Shown: positions 1 to 9,275, counted from the first letter of the stretch. The stretch is DNA of 64,000 nt from Galbibacter mesophilus (GCF_023721415.1 NZ_JAMQVC010000004.1:186001-250000); one strand, 5' to 3'. Program-made: numbers and translations. Notes: a model not told the origin generated them from the letters alone.

Positions 1-321
1 TTGGACAAAGACGATTTATTTAAAGTAGACGTAAAAGAAAGTTTCTCTTTCTTTAATACCGATGCAGACCATACGGAAGCAGTTTTAGCAAAATTCTCTG
101 AATTTAAAATGGACGGACGTTTTATTAACGTAGAAGTTTCTAAAAATTCCAGAGAAAATTCCAGAGGTCGTGGAGGTCGTTCTGGCGGCGGAGGAAGACG
201 AGGCCGAAGAAGCGACAATAAATCTTCTAAAGGATTTGGTGAAAAACGCTTTGGCAAAAAAGGAAGCAAAGGAAATAAATCCGGAGGCGGTGGTAACCGT
301 AGGTCTAAGAAAAGATTTTAG
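1..321 (+). CDS. DEAD-box RNA helicase, C-terminal part (5' end outside window)
   Basis: The reading frame is open from base 1, so the gene starts upstream of the window and only about 106 residues are seen. The first 50 residues (DLFKVDVKESFSFFNTD, then a segment ending GRFINVEVSKN) match the DbpA-type RNA-binding domain at the end of bacterial DEAD-box helicases of the DbpA/CsdA group. The rest is a basic Arg/Gly/Ser/Lys-rich tail with RG and GGGG runs, typical of the disordered RNA-binding tail of flavobacterial helicases. The likely role is ribosome assembly or RNA unwinding in the cold. The helicase motifs themselves lie outside the window, so the family assignment rests on the tail domain only. 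Confidence 0.85.
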   Translation: MDKDDLFKVDVKESFSFFNTDADHTEAVLAKFSEFKMDGRFINVEVSKNSRENSRGRGGRSGGGGRRGRRSDNKSSKGFGEKRFGKKGSKGNKSGGGGNRRSKKRF

Positions 322-334
322 TTAATAATAAATT

Positions 335-366
335 AAAAATGCGCCTGTTGGCGCATTTTTTTCTTT
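335..366 (+). terminator. Rho-independent terminator of the helicase gene
   Basis: A perfect 7-bp stem, ATGCGCC (339-345) with GGCGCAT (350-356), has a 4-nt loop and a following run of T. It lies 17 bases after the helicase stop codon. Confidence 0.9.
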
Positions 367-572
367 TGTTTATTATTTTTAGCCGCGAATATGTAATGAT
401 GTTGGAACAGATTCGTTCCTTTTGTGATACCTACTAGGCTGTGCTATCAAAAAAATGAAATCGCTAATTTATAGAAATAAGTGATACCCTTTTTAAATTT
501 GGCGATAGATACAACTAAACTAACCGCTCACATTTTTAGACATCAACTTACTTTTTTAGTATGTTTGAAGTG

Positions 573-1337
573 ATGAAAAAAATTTTACTTATCATAACTT
601 TTTTGACGTTTGGAATTTCTTTTTCCCAAGAAAATTCAGATGAGCTTAAAGGTCTTGTTTTTAATACTGCTGATGAAACGCCCATCGATAATGTGCACGT
701 ACTTAACTTAAATCAAGTTATTGGTACCATTACCGATCAAAATGGGGAATTCACCATTCCTGCGCGCGTAAACGACACATTGTATTTTTCCTACATCGGT
801 TTTAAAGAAATAAAAGTTCGGGTAACCAACGATATGCTTAAATTTCAGAATACGAAAATAGGCTTAACGGAGTTGGCATACGCTCTGGAAGAGGTGGTTG
901 TAAAACCGTTTCAGCTAACTGGGTATTTGGAAATCGATGCCAAAAATATTCCTATCAATCAATCGGCACGCTATAGCATTTCTGGACTCAATTTTGGTTA
1001 TGAAGCAGGTAGCAGAAACCCCGGTGCTTTTTCCAATGTAATGGGTTCTATTTTCAATCCAGCGGATTTGTTGCACAATCTCTTCGGAAAGAAACCTCAG
1101 CAAATGAAAAAACTTCGGAAAATGCAGGAGGATGATAAAATACGAAGCTTATTGGCCACAAAATACGACAGGGAAACGCTCATGGCGCTGCTGCAAGTGG
1201 ACAAAGTAGATATCGAAGACATGCTTCGAAACTGTAATTATTCCGATAGTTTTATGGAAACCGCCAATGACCTACAAATACTGGATGCGATTAGCAATTG
1301 TTATGAGGAATATCGAGTATTGAATAGAGGGAATTAA
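573..1337 (+). CDS. Exported protein with carboxypeptidase-like regulatory (CarboxypepD_reg) domain
   Basis: The start was set at 573 (MKKILLI) because it gives a clean signal peptide (hydrophobic core, cleavage after SFSQ); an in-frame ATG exists at 561. Residues 25-105 form the beta-sandwich seen at the start of TonB-dependent receptors and many Bacteroidota surface proteins (GTITDQNGEFTIPA, then DTLYFSYIGFKE and a VVV strand). The remaining 150 residues are polar, predicted largely helical, and not recognised. There is no receptor barrel, so this is a stand-alone periplasmic or surface protein of about 254 residues. The gene appears monocistronic. Its function is unknown. Confidence 0.75.
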   Translation: MKKILLIITFLTFGISFSQENSDELKGLVFNTADETPIDNVHVLNLNQVIGTITDQNGEFTIPARVNDTLYFSYIGFKEIKVRVTNDMLKFQNTKIGLTELAYALEEVVVKPFQLTGYLEIDAKNIPINQSARYSISGLNFGYEAGSRNPGAFSNVMGSIFNPADLLHNLFGKKPQQMKKLRKMQEDDKIRSLLATKYDRETLMALLQVDKVDIEDMLRNCNYSDSFMETANDLQILDAISNCYEEYRVLNRGN

Positions 1338-1446
1338 AAACATTCCCTTGGTTATTACATTTTCAGTTTACAATCTAAAAGGCTATACAACTTAGTATTC
1401 TTTCAATTTTCTAAAGTGGTAAACCAAATTCCACCTTTGAAAGACA

Positions 1447-1995
1447 TTAGAAGCTCATCGACCATTTACCGTAAACTCTACTTTCCGAACTCGAACTTGA
1501 AAATTGAGGATTATAGATTTGCTTTATCCCAGCTTCAAAAAGATGCTCATCAAACGTTGCCCTTAAACCTGCATTTATTTCACTTTGAGGAAAAAAGGGA
1601 GACTTATACAAATAATTCGTCGCGTCTGATTCATTTTCAGTTTTAAACAAATATTGACCATTGGCAAAAATAGTTAGGTTCTGGTTTAAACGATAGCTTA
1701 GTTCTCCACCGATATACGGATTTAAATCGGGGGTATTTGGAGAAAAAGGACTCGAAATCCATTTTTGTATTATTCCCGTTTTCAGACCTATTGTTAACCC
1801 ATTTTTTTCCAAATTAAGCCCATTATTGTAATACACATAACCTCCAACATTGGGAATGGACGTAAGATTTTTAGATTGCTTATATTTTAAATAATTGGAA
1901 AATAAACCATTTTCTTCCTGAGCATTTACAGAAGTCAACGACATTGTAAGAAGACAAACAACTATTTTATGTAATCCCATAATTAAAAATTTCAA
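1447..1995 (-). CDS. Small outer-membrane beta-barrel-like protein
   Basis: The 182-residue product has an N-terminal signal peptide (hydrophobic stretch ending SVNAQ). Alternating hydrophobic and aromatic strands with Gly/Asn turns follow (GGYVYYNNGLNL, GGELSYRLNQNLTIFANGQYLF). The chain ends in a Phe, as outer-membrane barrels often do. No family was recognised beyond that. A second in-frame ATG lies five codons in (1980) and could be the true start. The gene is convergent with the preceding one. Confidence 0.7.
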   Translation of the reverse strand: MKFLIMGLHKIVVCLLTMSLTSVNAQEENGLFSNYLKYKQSKNLTSIPNVGGYVYYNNGLNLEKNGLTIGLKTGIIQKWISSPFSPNTPDLNPYIGGELSYRLNQNLTIFANGQYLFKTENESDATNYLYKSPFFPQSEINAGLRATFDEHLFEAGIKQIYNPQFSSSSSESRVYGKWSMSF

Positions 1996-2081
1996 TTTAT
2001 AGAGCCTTTAAGATTCAATTTACAGTAATTTTGCTGTAGAAATAAATCAATAACTCTATTTTAACTAAAATAGAAATTATT

Positions 2082-2633
2082 TTATATGCTTTTTCTCGGT
2101 TGAGAGTACTCCAAAATTGATTTCATATCTTTTAGACCCTGTTCAAAATCCTTCCCAACCGTTTTGTCCATACTCATAAAAAGCATAATAATATTCATAG
2201 GAAAAGTGTAATTACCTGAAAAACCCCAACTAACTGTAGTCGCTTCTGGAGAAATAGCTTTCACCTTTAAATAAGCATCAGATGTAGAGGCAAAAGGTTT
2301 CAAAAATCGTAATTCGCTATAGATTGCTTCATTTGGTACGAGTTTGGTTATTTCTTGCTCTCCTTCACCTACTTCTTTGTTTCCTTTCCAGTAACTTACG
2401 GCACCTACAGTTCCATCTTCCCCGCTTATTTCTTTATGCATATTGGGGTCTTTTTTGCTCCACGGGGACCATTCATCTTGATTTTTCAAGTATTTGAGGT
2501 ATGAGTACACTTCAGAAAGTGGCCTTTCTACTTCAATACTTCTACTCACGTGGTAATTTTTAGGGGCAATAAGGAATAAGATGAAGCCAAGAATTAGAAA
2601 CCCTATAAGGATATAAAGTATTATAGAAAACAT
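2082..2633 (-). CDS. Membrane-anchored SRPBCC (polyketide cyclase/START-like) protein
   Basis: One N-terminal transmembrane helix (residues 2-24) is followed by the pattern HVSRSIEVERPLSEVYSYL, DEWSPWSKKDPNM and a C-terminal amphipathic helix. This is the helix-grip SRPBCC fold that is widespread in Bacteroidota as uncharacterised membrane-anchored members. Such folds bind hydrophobic ligands, but nothing here identifies the ligand. It lies 60 bases downstream of trmH on the same strand and may be read through from it. Confidence 0.8.
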   Translation of the reverse strand: MFSIILYILIGFLILGFILFLIAPKNYHVSRSIEVERPLSEVYSYLKYLKNQDEWSPWSKKDPNMHKEISGEDGTVGAVSYWKGNKEVGEGEQEITKLVPNEAIYSELRFLKPFASTSDAYLKVKAISPEATTVSWGFSGNYTFPMNIIMLFMSMDKTVGKDFEQGLKDMKSILEYSQPRKSI

Positions 2634-2693
2634 AGTTGGTTGATTTTAAGTTTATTAAATGTACACATTATTGGCTAATTAGCCGAAATAAAC

Positions 2694-3359
2694 TTACTTT
2701 TCGTAGTACGATTTTAACACGTCTTCCACGCTCCTGATGGATTTCTTTGTCCAATCAATACGCTTTTCAAGCATCTCCTCCTTGGAAAGTTGCCAATTTA
2801 TCTGTGTTTTTCGAAGTTTTGCGGTAAGATGCTGAAGAATAATAGCAGCCGACACCGAAATATTCAAGCTTTCCGCAAAACCACGCATAGGAATCTTTAA
2901 AAAGACGTCTGCGTTTTGCATTACAGTTTCACTCAGCCCACTTTTTTCAGTACCAAAGAATAAGGCCAGAGGCTCATTTATGGATAGCTCTTCCAGTGAA
3001 ATGACACCATCATGCGGGGTGGTGGCCACGATTTTATAGTTTTCCGATTTCAACTTATCAATACAATCGGTGGTAGTAGCATGGCGGTAAATATCGACCC
3101 ATTTTTGGGAACCCATAGCAATGTTCTTGTCTAAACGTTTCCCGAATTGTTCTTCCACCACGTGTACCTGTTGTACGCCGAAAGCATCACAGCTCCGTAT
3201 GACTGCGCTTGTGTTATGAAGTTGGTACACATCTTCAATCGCCACGGTAAAAAAATTGGTTCGTTCGGAAAGGATTTGCAAGAAGCGTTGTTTCCGTTCT
3301 TCGGTTATAAATCCCTCCAAATAATTCAGTAAAAGTAATTTATCACTATCTGTATTCAA
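2694..3359 (-). CDS. trmH: tRNA (guanosine-18-2'-O)-methyltransferase
   Basis: This SpoU-family SPOUT methyltransferase of 221 residues is predicted to 2'-O-methylate G18 in the D-loop of tRNAs using S-adenosylmethionine. All three SpoU motifs are visible: NTSAVIRSCDAFG near residue 48 with the catalytic Arg, FFGTEKSGLS near 134, and the knot sequence IPMRGFAESLNISVSAAI near 155. The C-terminal helix with WTKKSIR is typical of TrmH rather than RlmB. The gene follows rfbA by 34 bases on the same strand. Confidence 0.9.
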   Translation of the reverse strand: MNTDSDKLLLLNYLEGFITEERKQRFLQILSERTNFFTVAIEDVYQLHNTSAVIRSCDAFGVQQVHVVEEQFGKRLDKNIAMGSQKWVDIYRHATTTDCIDKLKSENYKIVATTPHDGVISLEELSINEPLALFFGTEKSGLSETVMQNADVFLKIPMRGFAESLNISVSAAIILQHLTAKLRKTQINWQLSKEEMLEKRIDWTKKSIRSVEDVLKSYYEK

Positions 3360-3393
3360 TGAAAATTATATACTATTGTTATTTAGACATTAA

Positions 3394-4254
3394 CTATTTC
3401 AGCAAGCTTAAAAGCTTTTCTCCGTAACCACTTTTTACCAAAGGTTCGGCAAGTGCTTTAAATTCCGCCTTGGAAATATATCCCATCTCATATGCCGTAG
3501 CTTCAATGGAACCTATCTTTAATCCTTGTCGCTCTTCCAGCACCTCTACAAATTGAGATGCCTGCATAAGCGACTGAAAAGTTCCCGTATCGAGCCACGC
3601 CGTTCCACGGTCCATAATACTTACTTGCAACTTCCCTTTGTCTAGATAAGTTTGGTTAACGTCTGTTATTTCAAGCTCTCCCCTTTTGCTGGGTTTTATG
3701 TTTTTGGAAACCTCTACTACATCATTATCATAAAAATAAATACCAGGAACAGCAAAATTAGACTTTGGATTCTCTGGCTTTTCTTCAATGGAAACCGCCT
3801 TTCCTTTTTCGTCGAACTCCACTACCCCATACCTTTCAGGGTCGTGAACGTGGTAGGCATATACAATTCCTCCATCGGGATTGTTATTTTCCTGTAATAA
3901 ATTGCTTAAACCGGTTCCGTAAAAAATATTATCCCCTAAAATAAGTGCTACCTTATCTCTACCAATAAAATCTTCACCTATAATAAAAGCTTCTGCCAAG
4001 CCATTTGGATGCTCTTGAGTAGCATATTCAAAAATGCAACCAAATTTTTTTCCATCACCTAATAACTCTTTAAACAAAGGTAAATCCTTAGGTGTAGAAA
4101 TTATTAAAATCTCCCGAATACCGGCACTCATCAATGTAGATAGCGGATAATAAATCATCGGTTTATCATAGATTGGCATTAGCTGTTTGCTTACCGCCAA
4201 CGTTAAGGGGTGCAATCTAGTTCCTGATCCGCCTGCAAGTATAATTCCTTTCAT
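3394..4254 (-). CDS. rfbA: Glucose-1-phosphate thymidylyltransferase
   Basis: RmlA/RfbA couples dTTP and glucose-1-phosphate to dTDP-glucose, the first step of dTDP-deoxysugar (rhamnose and others) synthesis for surface polysaccharide. The nucleotide-binding start [18 protein letters not shown] and the motifs [24 protein letters not shown] and EKPENPKSN are complete, and 286 residues is the usual length. It sits 11 bases after rfbB on the same strand. The rmlC and rmlD genes are not in this window, so the final sugar cannot be deduced. Confidence 0.95.
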   Translation of the reverse strand: MKGIILAGGSGTRLHPLTLAVSKQLMPIYDKPMIYYPLSTLMSAGIREILIISTPKDLPLFKELLGDGKKFGCIFEYATQEHPNGLAEAFIIGEDFIGRDKVALILGDNIFYGTGLSNLLQENNNPDGGIVYAYHVHDPERYGVVEFDEKGKAVSIEEKPENPKSNFAVPGIYFYDNDVVEVSKNIKPSKRGELEITDVNQTYLDKGKLQVSIMDRGTAWLDTGTFQSLMQASQFVEVLEERQGLKIGSIEATAYEMGYISKAEFKALAEPLVKSGYGEKLLSLLK

Positions 4255-4265
4255 TTCACTAACTC

Positions 4266-5360
4266 TTAAGTACTTTTATATTGCTTTTTATAATAATCCT
4301 GATAAGCCCCTGAAGTTACACTTTTTAACCAAGTTTCATTTTCCAGATACCAATCTATGGTTTTTTCAAGTCCTTCTTCAAAAGTAACCGAAGGTTTCCA
4401 GCCCAATTCATTATTTATTCTTGAGGCATCAATAGCGTAGCGTAAATCGTGACCAGGTCTATCTTTAACATAGGTAATTAATTTTTCTGAAGAACCTTCT
4501 TCTCTACCCAGTTTTTTATCCATTACTCTGCAAAGAAGTTTCACCAAATCGATATTCTTCCATTCGTTAAAACCGCCCACATTGTAGGTTTTGTTTTTTT
4601 CTGAATGATGAAAAATACGGTCGATTGCTTCGGCATGGTCGATTACAAAAAGCCAATCCCGAGTGTAATTTCCATCACCATAAACCGGTAAAGGATTCTT
4701 CTGAAGAATATTATGAATAAAAAGCGGTATTAATTTCTCGGGAAACTGATTTGGACCGTAGTTATTACTACAATTACTTACAACATAAGGCAAGCCATAG
4801 GTTTCTCCGTACGCACGCACGAAATGATCGGAACTGGCTTTGGAAGCAGAATATGGCGAATTTGGAGCATAAGGAGTTTCTTCCGTAAACAGACCTGACT
4901 CCCCTAAAGTTCCATAGACTTCATCGGTGCTTATGTGGTAAAAAAGTTTTTCCTCTAAGCCTCCTTCTCCAGAAGGAGGCGTATCAATCCATATTTTTTT
5001 AGCAGCATTCAATAAATTCATGGTGCCGATTACATTTGTTTTTACGAATGCCAAAGGATCGGATATAGAACGATCTACGTGACTTTCTGCTGCCAAATGA
5101 ATCACCGCATCAAATTCATATTTTTCAAACAAATTGTTGATTAATTCAGTATCCAGAATATCTCCCTTTACAAAAGTGTAATTTGGAGCATTTTCAATGT
5201 CTTTAAGGTTTTCTAAATTACCGGCATACGTAAGCGCATCTAAGTTTACGATTTCATAATCGGGATATTTTGTTACAAAAAGTCGCACCACATGAGACCC
5301 AATGAAACCAGCACCACCTGTGATTAAAACTTTCAACTTCTTTTTATCTTTATTAATCAT
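4266..5360 (-). CDS. rfbB: dTDP-glucose 4,6-dehydratase with an in-frame palindromic insertion
   Basis: RmlB/RfbB converts dTDP-glucose to dTDP-4-keto-6-deoxyglucose. The product is a short-chain dehydrogenase with the NAD motif [11 protein letters not shown], the substrate region [12 protein letters not shown], the catalytic [15 protein letters not shown], and [14 protein letters not shown]. At about residues 126-137, between the AAKKIW helix and the [10 protein letters not shown] strand, there is an extra loop, [12 protein letters not shown]. It is encoded by a 22-bp palindrome (see repeat at 4959-4980). At 364 residues the enzyme is slightly longer than usual; the frame is intact and all catalytic residues are present. 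Confidence 0.94.
   Translation of the reverse strand: MINKDKKKLKVLITGGAGFIGSHVVRLFVTKYPDYEIVNLDALTYAGNLENLKDIENAPNYTFVKGDILDTELINNLFEKYEFDAVIHLAAESHVDRSISDPLAFVKTNVIGTMNLLNAAKKIWIDTPPSGEGGLEEKLFYHISTDEVYGTLGESGLFTEETPYAPNSPYSASKASSDHFVRAYGETYGLPYVVSNCSNNYGPNQFPEKLIPLFIHNILQKNPLPVYGDGNYTRDWLFVIDHAEAIDRIFHHSEKNKTYNVGGFNEWKNIDLVKLLCRVMDKKLGREEGSSEKLITYVKDRPGHDLRYAIDASRINNELGWKPSVTFEEGLEKTIDWYLENETWLKSVTSGAYQDYYKKQYKST
4959..4980. repeat. 22-bp palindrome inside the rfbB coding sequence
   Basis: GCCTCCTTCT (4959-4968) and AGAAGGAGGC (4971-4980) are exact reverse complements separated by CC. On the coding strand the element reads as Pro-Pro-Ser-Gly-Glu-Gly-Gly and adds a hydrophilic loop to an otherwise conserved enzyme. 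It looks like a small mobile or dispersed palindrome that inserted in frame. Confidence 0.8.
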
Positions 5361-5438
5361 TTTAGTCTTTTTTCCCTTGACCTGTGAAATAGGTTTTGAG
5401 GCGATTCCCTAAAAACATTTTTTACTCTTTCAAAATTT

Positions 5439-5480
5439 GAAAATCACAATTCGTAAATCATAAATCGTAATTCGAAAATC
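5439..5480. repeat. Short degenerate AT-rich direct repeats
   Basis: The spacer between rfbB and the nucleotide-sugar dehydrogenase is built from imperfect units of AATC(A/G)(C/T)AATTCG and AAATC type (AAATCACAATTCG, TAAATCATAAATCG, TAATTCGAAAATC). The rest of the 121-bp spacer shows nothing recognisable. Confidence 0.5.
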
Positions 5481-5481
5481 C

Positions 5482-6747
5482 CTACAGTCTATCCGTAACT
5501 TGTTCTTTTGGTAAAAAGCTTTTGACATCATAAACCACTGTGCGCGGACTCGATTTTAATTTTTCAAAATCCAATTCGGCAAAGGTATCATGACCAACTG
5601 CTAAAACAATGGTTTCATACCGTTCCTTCAACTCATCAATTAAATCTACGCCATAATATTTTTTCACCTCTTCTTTATCAGCATAAGGATCGTATGTATC
5701 GACTTGGAGTCCGAAGCCGCTTAATTCTTCAATTACATCAATCACCCGAGAATTTCTCACATCCGGACAGTTTTCTTTAAACGTCATTCCCAACACCAAC
5801 GCTTTTGCATTTTTTATCGGCAATTGATCACGTACCATTAATTTAACCACTTTATTGGCAATAAAAACGCCCATGTTGTTATTAATACGTCTTCCAGAAA
5901 GAATTACTTGTGGGTGATACCCCAAACGCTCCGCTTTGTGCGTTAAATAATAAGGATCTACACCGATACAATGACCGCCCACCAAACCGGGCCTAAAAGG
6001 TAGGAAATTCCATTTTGTCCCCGATGCTTCCAATACCTCTACCGTATCAACACCTATTCTATCAAAAATCAATGCAAGTTCGTTTACCAAGGAAATATTG
6101 ATATCACGCTGGGTATTTTCAATAATTTTGGAAGCTTCCGCCACCTTAATGCTGGAAGCTTTATGCGTACCTGCTTCAATAATAGCCTTGTACAATTGAT
6201 CGATTTCTTCGGCTTTTTCAGGAGTACTGCCCGAAGTAACCTTCATAATATTCCTTAAACGCCGCTTTTTATCTCCGGGATTAATTCTTTCAGGCGAATA
6301 ACCGCAGAAAAAATCTTCGTTATATTTTAATCCACTCACTTTTTCCAAAACAGGTACACAATCGTCTTCAGTACAACCTGGGTAAGTAGTAGACTCATAA
6401 ACAACAACATCACCTTTTTTAAGATGACGTCCAACCGTGGCGCTGGCTGCCAAAAGCGGACGTAAATCAGGTTGTTTAAAGTCGTCTACGGGGGTAGGAA
6501 CTGTTACAATTAACATGTTGCAATCGTCCAAATCTTCTTCCTTTGCAGAAAAAATCAAATCTTTGGCTTCGTTTAATTCCTCCTTGGTAACTTCATCGGT
6601 AACATCTTTTCCTTCTTTTAGCTCCCCCACTCTTTTATCATTGATGTCGAAACCTACTACCGAAAACCCTTTTCTTGAAAATTCTACCGCCAAAGGTAAA
6701 CCCACGTACCCTAGTCCGATTACTGCAATTTTATATTTATCTGTCAT
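5482..6747 (-). CDS. Nucleotide sugar dehydrogenase (UDP-GlcNAc/UDP-ManNAc 6-dehydrogenase type)
   Basis: This NAD-dependent four-electron dehydrogenase oxidises C6 of a UDP-sugar to a uronic acid for capsule or O-antigen. The start was set at 6747 (MTDKYKIAVIGLGYVGLPLA), not the longer open frame to 6792, because the Rossmann fold begins immediately. The catalytic Cys lies in GGHCIGVDPYYLTH near residue 260. The substrate-region sequence (NELALIFDRIG, KWNFLPFRPGLVGGH) resembles the TviB/WbpA N-acetylhexosamine group more than UDP-glucose dehydrogenase. It heads a minus-strand nucleotide-sugar cluster with rfbB and rfbA, but 121 bp separate it from rfbB. The exact substrate is not settled by sequence. 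Confidence 0.88.
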   Translation of the reverse strand: MTDKYKIAVIGLGYVGLPLAVEFSRKGFSVVGFDINDKRVGELKEGKDVTDEVTKEELNEAKDLIFSAKEEDLDDCNMLIVTVPTPVDDFKQPDLRPLLAASATVGRHLKKGDVVVYESTTYPGCTEDDCVPVLEKVSGLKYNEDFFCGYSPERINPGDKKRRLRNIMKVTSGSTPEKAEEIDQLYKAIIEAGTHKASSIKVAEASKIIENTQRDINISLVNELALIFDRIGVDTVEVLEASGTKWNFLPFRPGLVGGHCIGVDPYYLTHKAERLGYHPQVILSGRRINNNMGVFIANKVVKLMVRDQLPIKNAKALVLGMTFKENCPDVRNSRVIDVIEELSGFGLQVDTYDPYADKEEVKKYYGVDLIDELKERYETIVLAVGHDTFAELDFEKLKSSPRTVVYDVKSFLPKEQVTDRL

Positions 6748-6911
6748 AATTATTTTTAAGATTGAATCGTAAAAATAGGATTTCTTATCCAATTGAAACT
6801 AGGCTCTTAAATTTACTTTAACATTTAGATTTTTCGGCTTTGTTTTGTTTCTGAATAAAGAAAACAATACCTTCCAAAGTAATACCATTTGTAAAAAGAA
6901 AAACAATTTAA

Positions 6912-7598
6912 ATGAGGAAAATAGTAGTACTTACCGGTGCTGGCGTTAGTGCCGAAAGCGGATTAAAAACATTTAGGGATGCCGACGGACTTTGGGAAGG
7001 GCATGATGTTATGGAAGTTGCTTCGCTTAAAGGTTGGGAATACAACCCAGAATTGGTATTGGAGTTTTACAATGAACGACGTAGGCAGTTACAAGAAGTA
7101 ACACCCAACGATGCACATTTTGCACTTGCTGAACTAGAAAAAGATTACGACGTAACCATAATTACTCAAAATGTTGATGATTTACACGAACGGGCAGGAA
7201 GCACGCACGTAATTCATCTTCATGGAGAACTTTTAAAAGCCCGAAGTTCTTTTGATGAAGACTTGGTTTTCGATTGGAAAGAAGATATTAAATTAGGCGA
7301 CCTCTGCGAGCATCATAGTCAGATTAGGCCTCATATTGTTTGGTTCGGGGAAGCCGTTCCCCTTATTAATGTAGCCGCGGAAAAAGTTGCTAAAGCGGAT
7401 ATTGTAATGGTTGTAGGCACCTCGATGCAGGTTTACCCCGCAGCGGGATTGGTAGATTACAAACCATACGAAGCGCCACTATATTTTATAGACCCGCGGC
7501 CTTCTATAAGTGAAAACGCCATAGACGGACTCGAAATTATTGCTGAAAAAGCCTCCGTTGGAGTGCCTATTGCGGTTTCTCGGCTTTTAGATAATTAA
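6912..7598 (+). CDS. Sirtuin-family NAD-dependent protein deacylase lacking the zinc cysteines
   Basis: A Sir2/CobB homologue of 228 residues. The NAD motifs GAGVSAESGLKTFRD and TQNVDDLHERAG and the catalytic His in HLHGE (about residue 101) are present. The Tyr and Arg of FYNERRRQ (Y-x-x-R) correspond to the class III desuccinylase/demalonylase signature, so acyl removal beyond acetyl is plausible. The four Zn-binding Cys of canonical sirtuins are absent: only one Cys occurs in the whole chain (GDLCEHH), where the zinc module should be. Its last 32 bases overlap the convergent haem-protein gene. Confidence 0.9.
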   Translation: MRKIVVLTGAGVSAESGLKTFRDADGLWEGHDVMEVASLKGWEYNPELVLEFYNERRRQLQEVTPNDAHFALAELEKDYDVTIITQNVDDLHERAGSTHVIHLHGELLKARSSFDEDLVFDWKEDIKLGDLCEHHSQIRPHIVWFGEAVPLINVAAEKVAKADIVMVVGTSMQVYPAAGLVDYKPYEAPLYFIDPRPSISENAIDGLEIIAEKASVGVPIAVSRLLDN

Positions 7599-8040
7599 GT
7601 CGAAGCATACTAGCCCAATCAGCTACCGCTTTACTTTCTTCCTCGGATAGATTGGCACTCTTGTGTATCCATTTGTAGGATTCCAGTGGCATCCAACCTT
7701 CCGTAACCGATTCTGCAATTTCTTCCAATTTATGTGCTTTCTTTTTTGCTGAATACAAATCCCATTGGGAAAAATCCAAATGTTCTTTTCCTTCTTCAAT
7801 ATGTCCGGCAAGCCAATAAGATAGCGGTTCTATTCCCGCATACCACGGATAATTGGTGTGATTGGAGTGGCAGTCGTAACAAACATTGGTAAGGGTTGCA
7901 TTCACTTTTTCTGGAACATTTTCTACCAATAAAAGATCAGTTGGCGGTGTAGTGTCCGATTTGTTTGGAGTTGGTGGAAAAAATTGTATCACAATTAGAA
8001 CTAATAGAAGAAAAAATAGAATGCGTTTAAAAAGTTTCAT
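7567..8040 (-). CDS. Membrane-anchored haem-binding domain protein
   Basis: The start at 8040 (MKLFKRILFF) places a transmembrane anchor at residues 6-22. It is followed by a c-type haem site CYDCHSNHTNYPWY near residue 55, the hallmark of the Haem_bd domain common in Bacteroidota. The remaining helices (WLAGHIEEGKEHLDFSQWD, WMPLESYKWIH) are also typical. It probably faces the periplasm and binds haem covalently. The 3' end overlaps that of the sirtuin gene on the other strand by 32 bp. Confidence 0.85.
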   Translation of the reverse strand: MKLFKRILFFLLLVLIVIQFFPPTPNKSDTTPPTDLLLVENVPEKVNATLTNVCYDCHSNHTNYPWYAGIEPLSYWLAGHIEEGKEHLDFSQWDLYSAKKKAHKLEEIAESVTEGWMPLESYKWIHKSANLSEEESKAVADWASMLRLNYLKAEKPQ

Positions 8041-8134
8041 AGGTTGTTCATTTCTAAGCAATAGAGAGCTATCACCCTTGTTTTAATAGATTAGTTTGAT
8101 TAATTTCAAGGCTCTAATTTAAGGAAAATATAAA

Positions 8135-8689
8135 TTGAATAAGATTTTAACCGACAAACTTTCCTACGTAAGTGGTTACAGAAAACACCGCCAAAAGACC
8201 GCAGATTATGTATTAGAACATCCCGAAATGTTTCCCGACCTACTACAATTCTGTTTTTCTAATGATGAAGAATTGTCTCATAAAGCTTGTTGGGTCACAG
8301 AATTTGTGTGCAAGAAAAAACTGGAATGGATTTACCCGCATTTGGATGAATTCACCCAAAAACTGCCGTCTTTAACCAATGACTCCGCCATACGACCTTT
8401 AGCAAAGGTGTGTGAATTGTTGTGCGGAAAATATTTTAAGAAGAACGGAACAGACCTTTCCCTCACACTAAAAGAAGAACACCTAAACAAACTGGTAGAA
8501 ATAAATTTTGATTGGCTTATCGCAGACGTGAAAGTAGCCACCAAAGCTTATGCTATGCAAAACCTATTTTATCTCGGTCAAAAATACGATTGGATTTACC
8601 CAGAATTAAAACAAACCCTTTTAAACGGAATTCCAAATCATTCTTCTGCCTACAAAGCGCGGGCACAGCATATTTTGAGAAGGATTTAG
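8135..8689 (+). CDS. Conserved hypothetical helical-repeat protein
   Basis: The 184-residue protein starts at TTG (8135), preceded by AAGGA at a proper distance; the first ATG lies 31 codons in and would cut conserved-looking sequence. It is all-helical with HEAT-like repeats (HKACWVTEFVCKKKLEWIYPHL; ATKAYAMQNLFYLGQKYDWIYPEL), where WIYP recurs. Related flavobacterial proteins are often labelled adenylosuccinate lyase, but no lyase signature is present, and that name should not be used. Function unknown. Confidence 0.75.
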   Translation: MNKILTDKLSYVSGYRKHRQKTADYVLEHPEMFPDLLQFCFSNDEELSHKACWVTEFVCKKKLEWIYPHLDEFTQKLPSLTNDSAIRPLAKVCELLCGKYFKKNGTDLSLTLKEEHLNKLVEINFDWLIADVKVATKAYAMQNLFYLGQKYDWIYPELKQTLLNGIPNHSSAYKARAQHILRRI

Positions 8690-8738
8690 AAACTTTTTGT
8701 GCTTTAAAAATATGTCTACCATAATCCAGCTCTCCAAT

Positions 8739-9275
8739 TCACGTGGTAGTAATAAAATACTCTAAAATTCTAAGCGTCGCAAAAATTAAAAATGCTATAA
8801 CGAACTTTAAAACTGTTTTTGTCTTCAAATTAAACGCTCCTGTAGACAAGACTAACATTTTAATTCCATTGATCAATTTTTGTCGATGTATCCAAAGTAT
8901 AATTATAAGTAGAGTTTGGTAAATTAGCGCTGCTTTTAATGCTCCCAAATTAACATCAAAATAAATATCCTGTAAAATAACGTTTACCAGAATAGTCGTT
9001 GTAAAAAGACAACCTATTATCCTCGTTTTCTTAAATAAAATGAGCAACCCTCCAATTATTTCTAAAGCCCCAAGCGTTAAGGCAAAAGATTTAGAATAGC
9101 CATAAAATGCCCACATTATTTCCATACCAGAGAGCTCTGGAATGGTTTTATTGATATCTATAGCTCCTTCGAACTGAATAATTTTGGCGCCTCCGTAAAT
9201 AAACATCGCTAACACCACTATCCAGCTTAATGAGTTCTCAAAAATATCCAGCCAATCCTTCTTATTTAAATTCAT
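8739..9275 (-). CDS. DoxX-like membrane protein
   Basis: About 178 residues with four to five hydrophobic helices. The pattern WIVVLAMFIYGGAKIIQF and ALEIIGGLLILFKKTRIIG fits the DoxX/DoxD-like family of small inner-membrane proteins, often tied to quinone or thiol redox. The gene is convergent with the preceding one, 50 bp away, and stands alone. Confidence 0.75.
   Translation of the reverse strand: MNLNKKDWLDIFENSLSWIVVLAMFIYGGAKIIQFEGAIDINKTIPELSGMEIMWAFYGYSKSFALTLGALEIIGGLLILFKKTRIIGCLFTTTILVNVILQDIYFDVNLGALKAALIYQTLLIIILWIHRQKLINGIKMLVLSTGAFNLKTKTVLKFVIAFLIFATLRILEYFITTT

Noticed and set aside
1416-1646. 76-residue plus-strand frame
   Set aside because: It lies wholly inside the minus-strand outer-membrane gene, without coding character.
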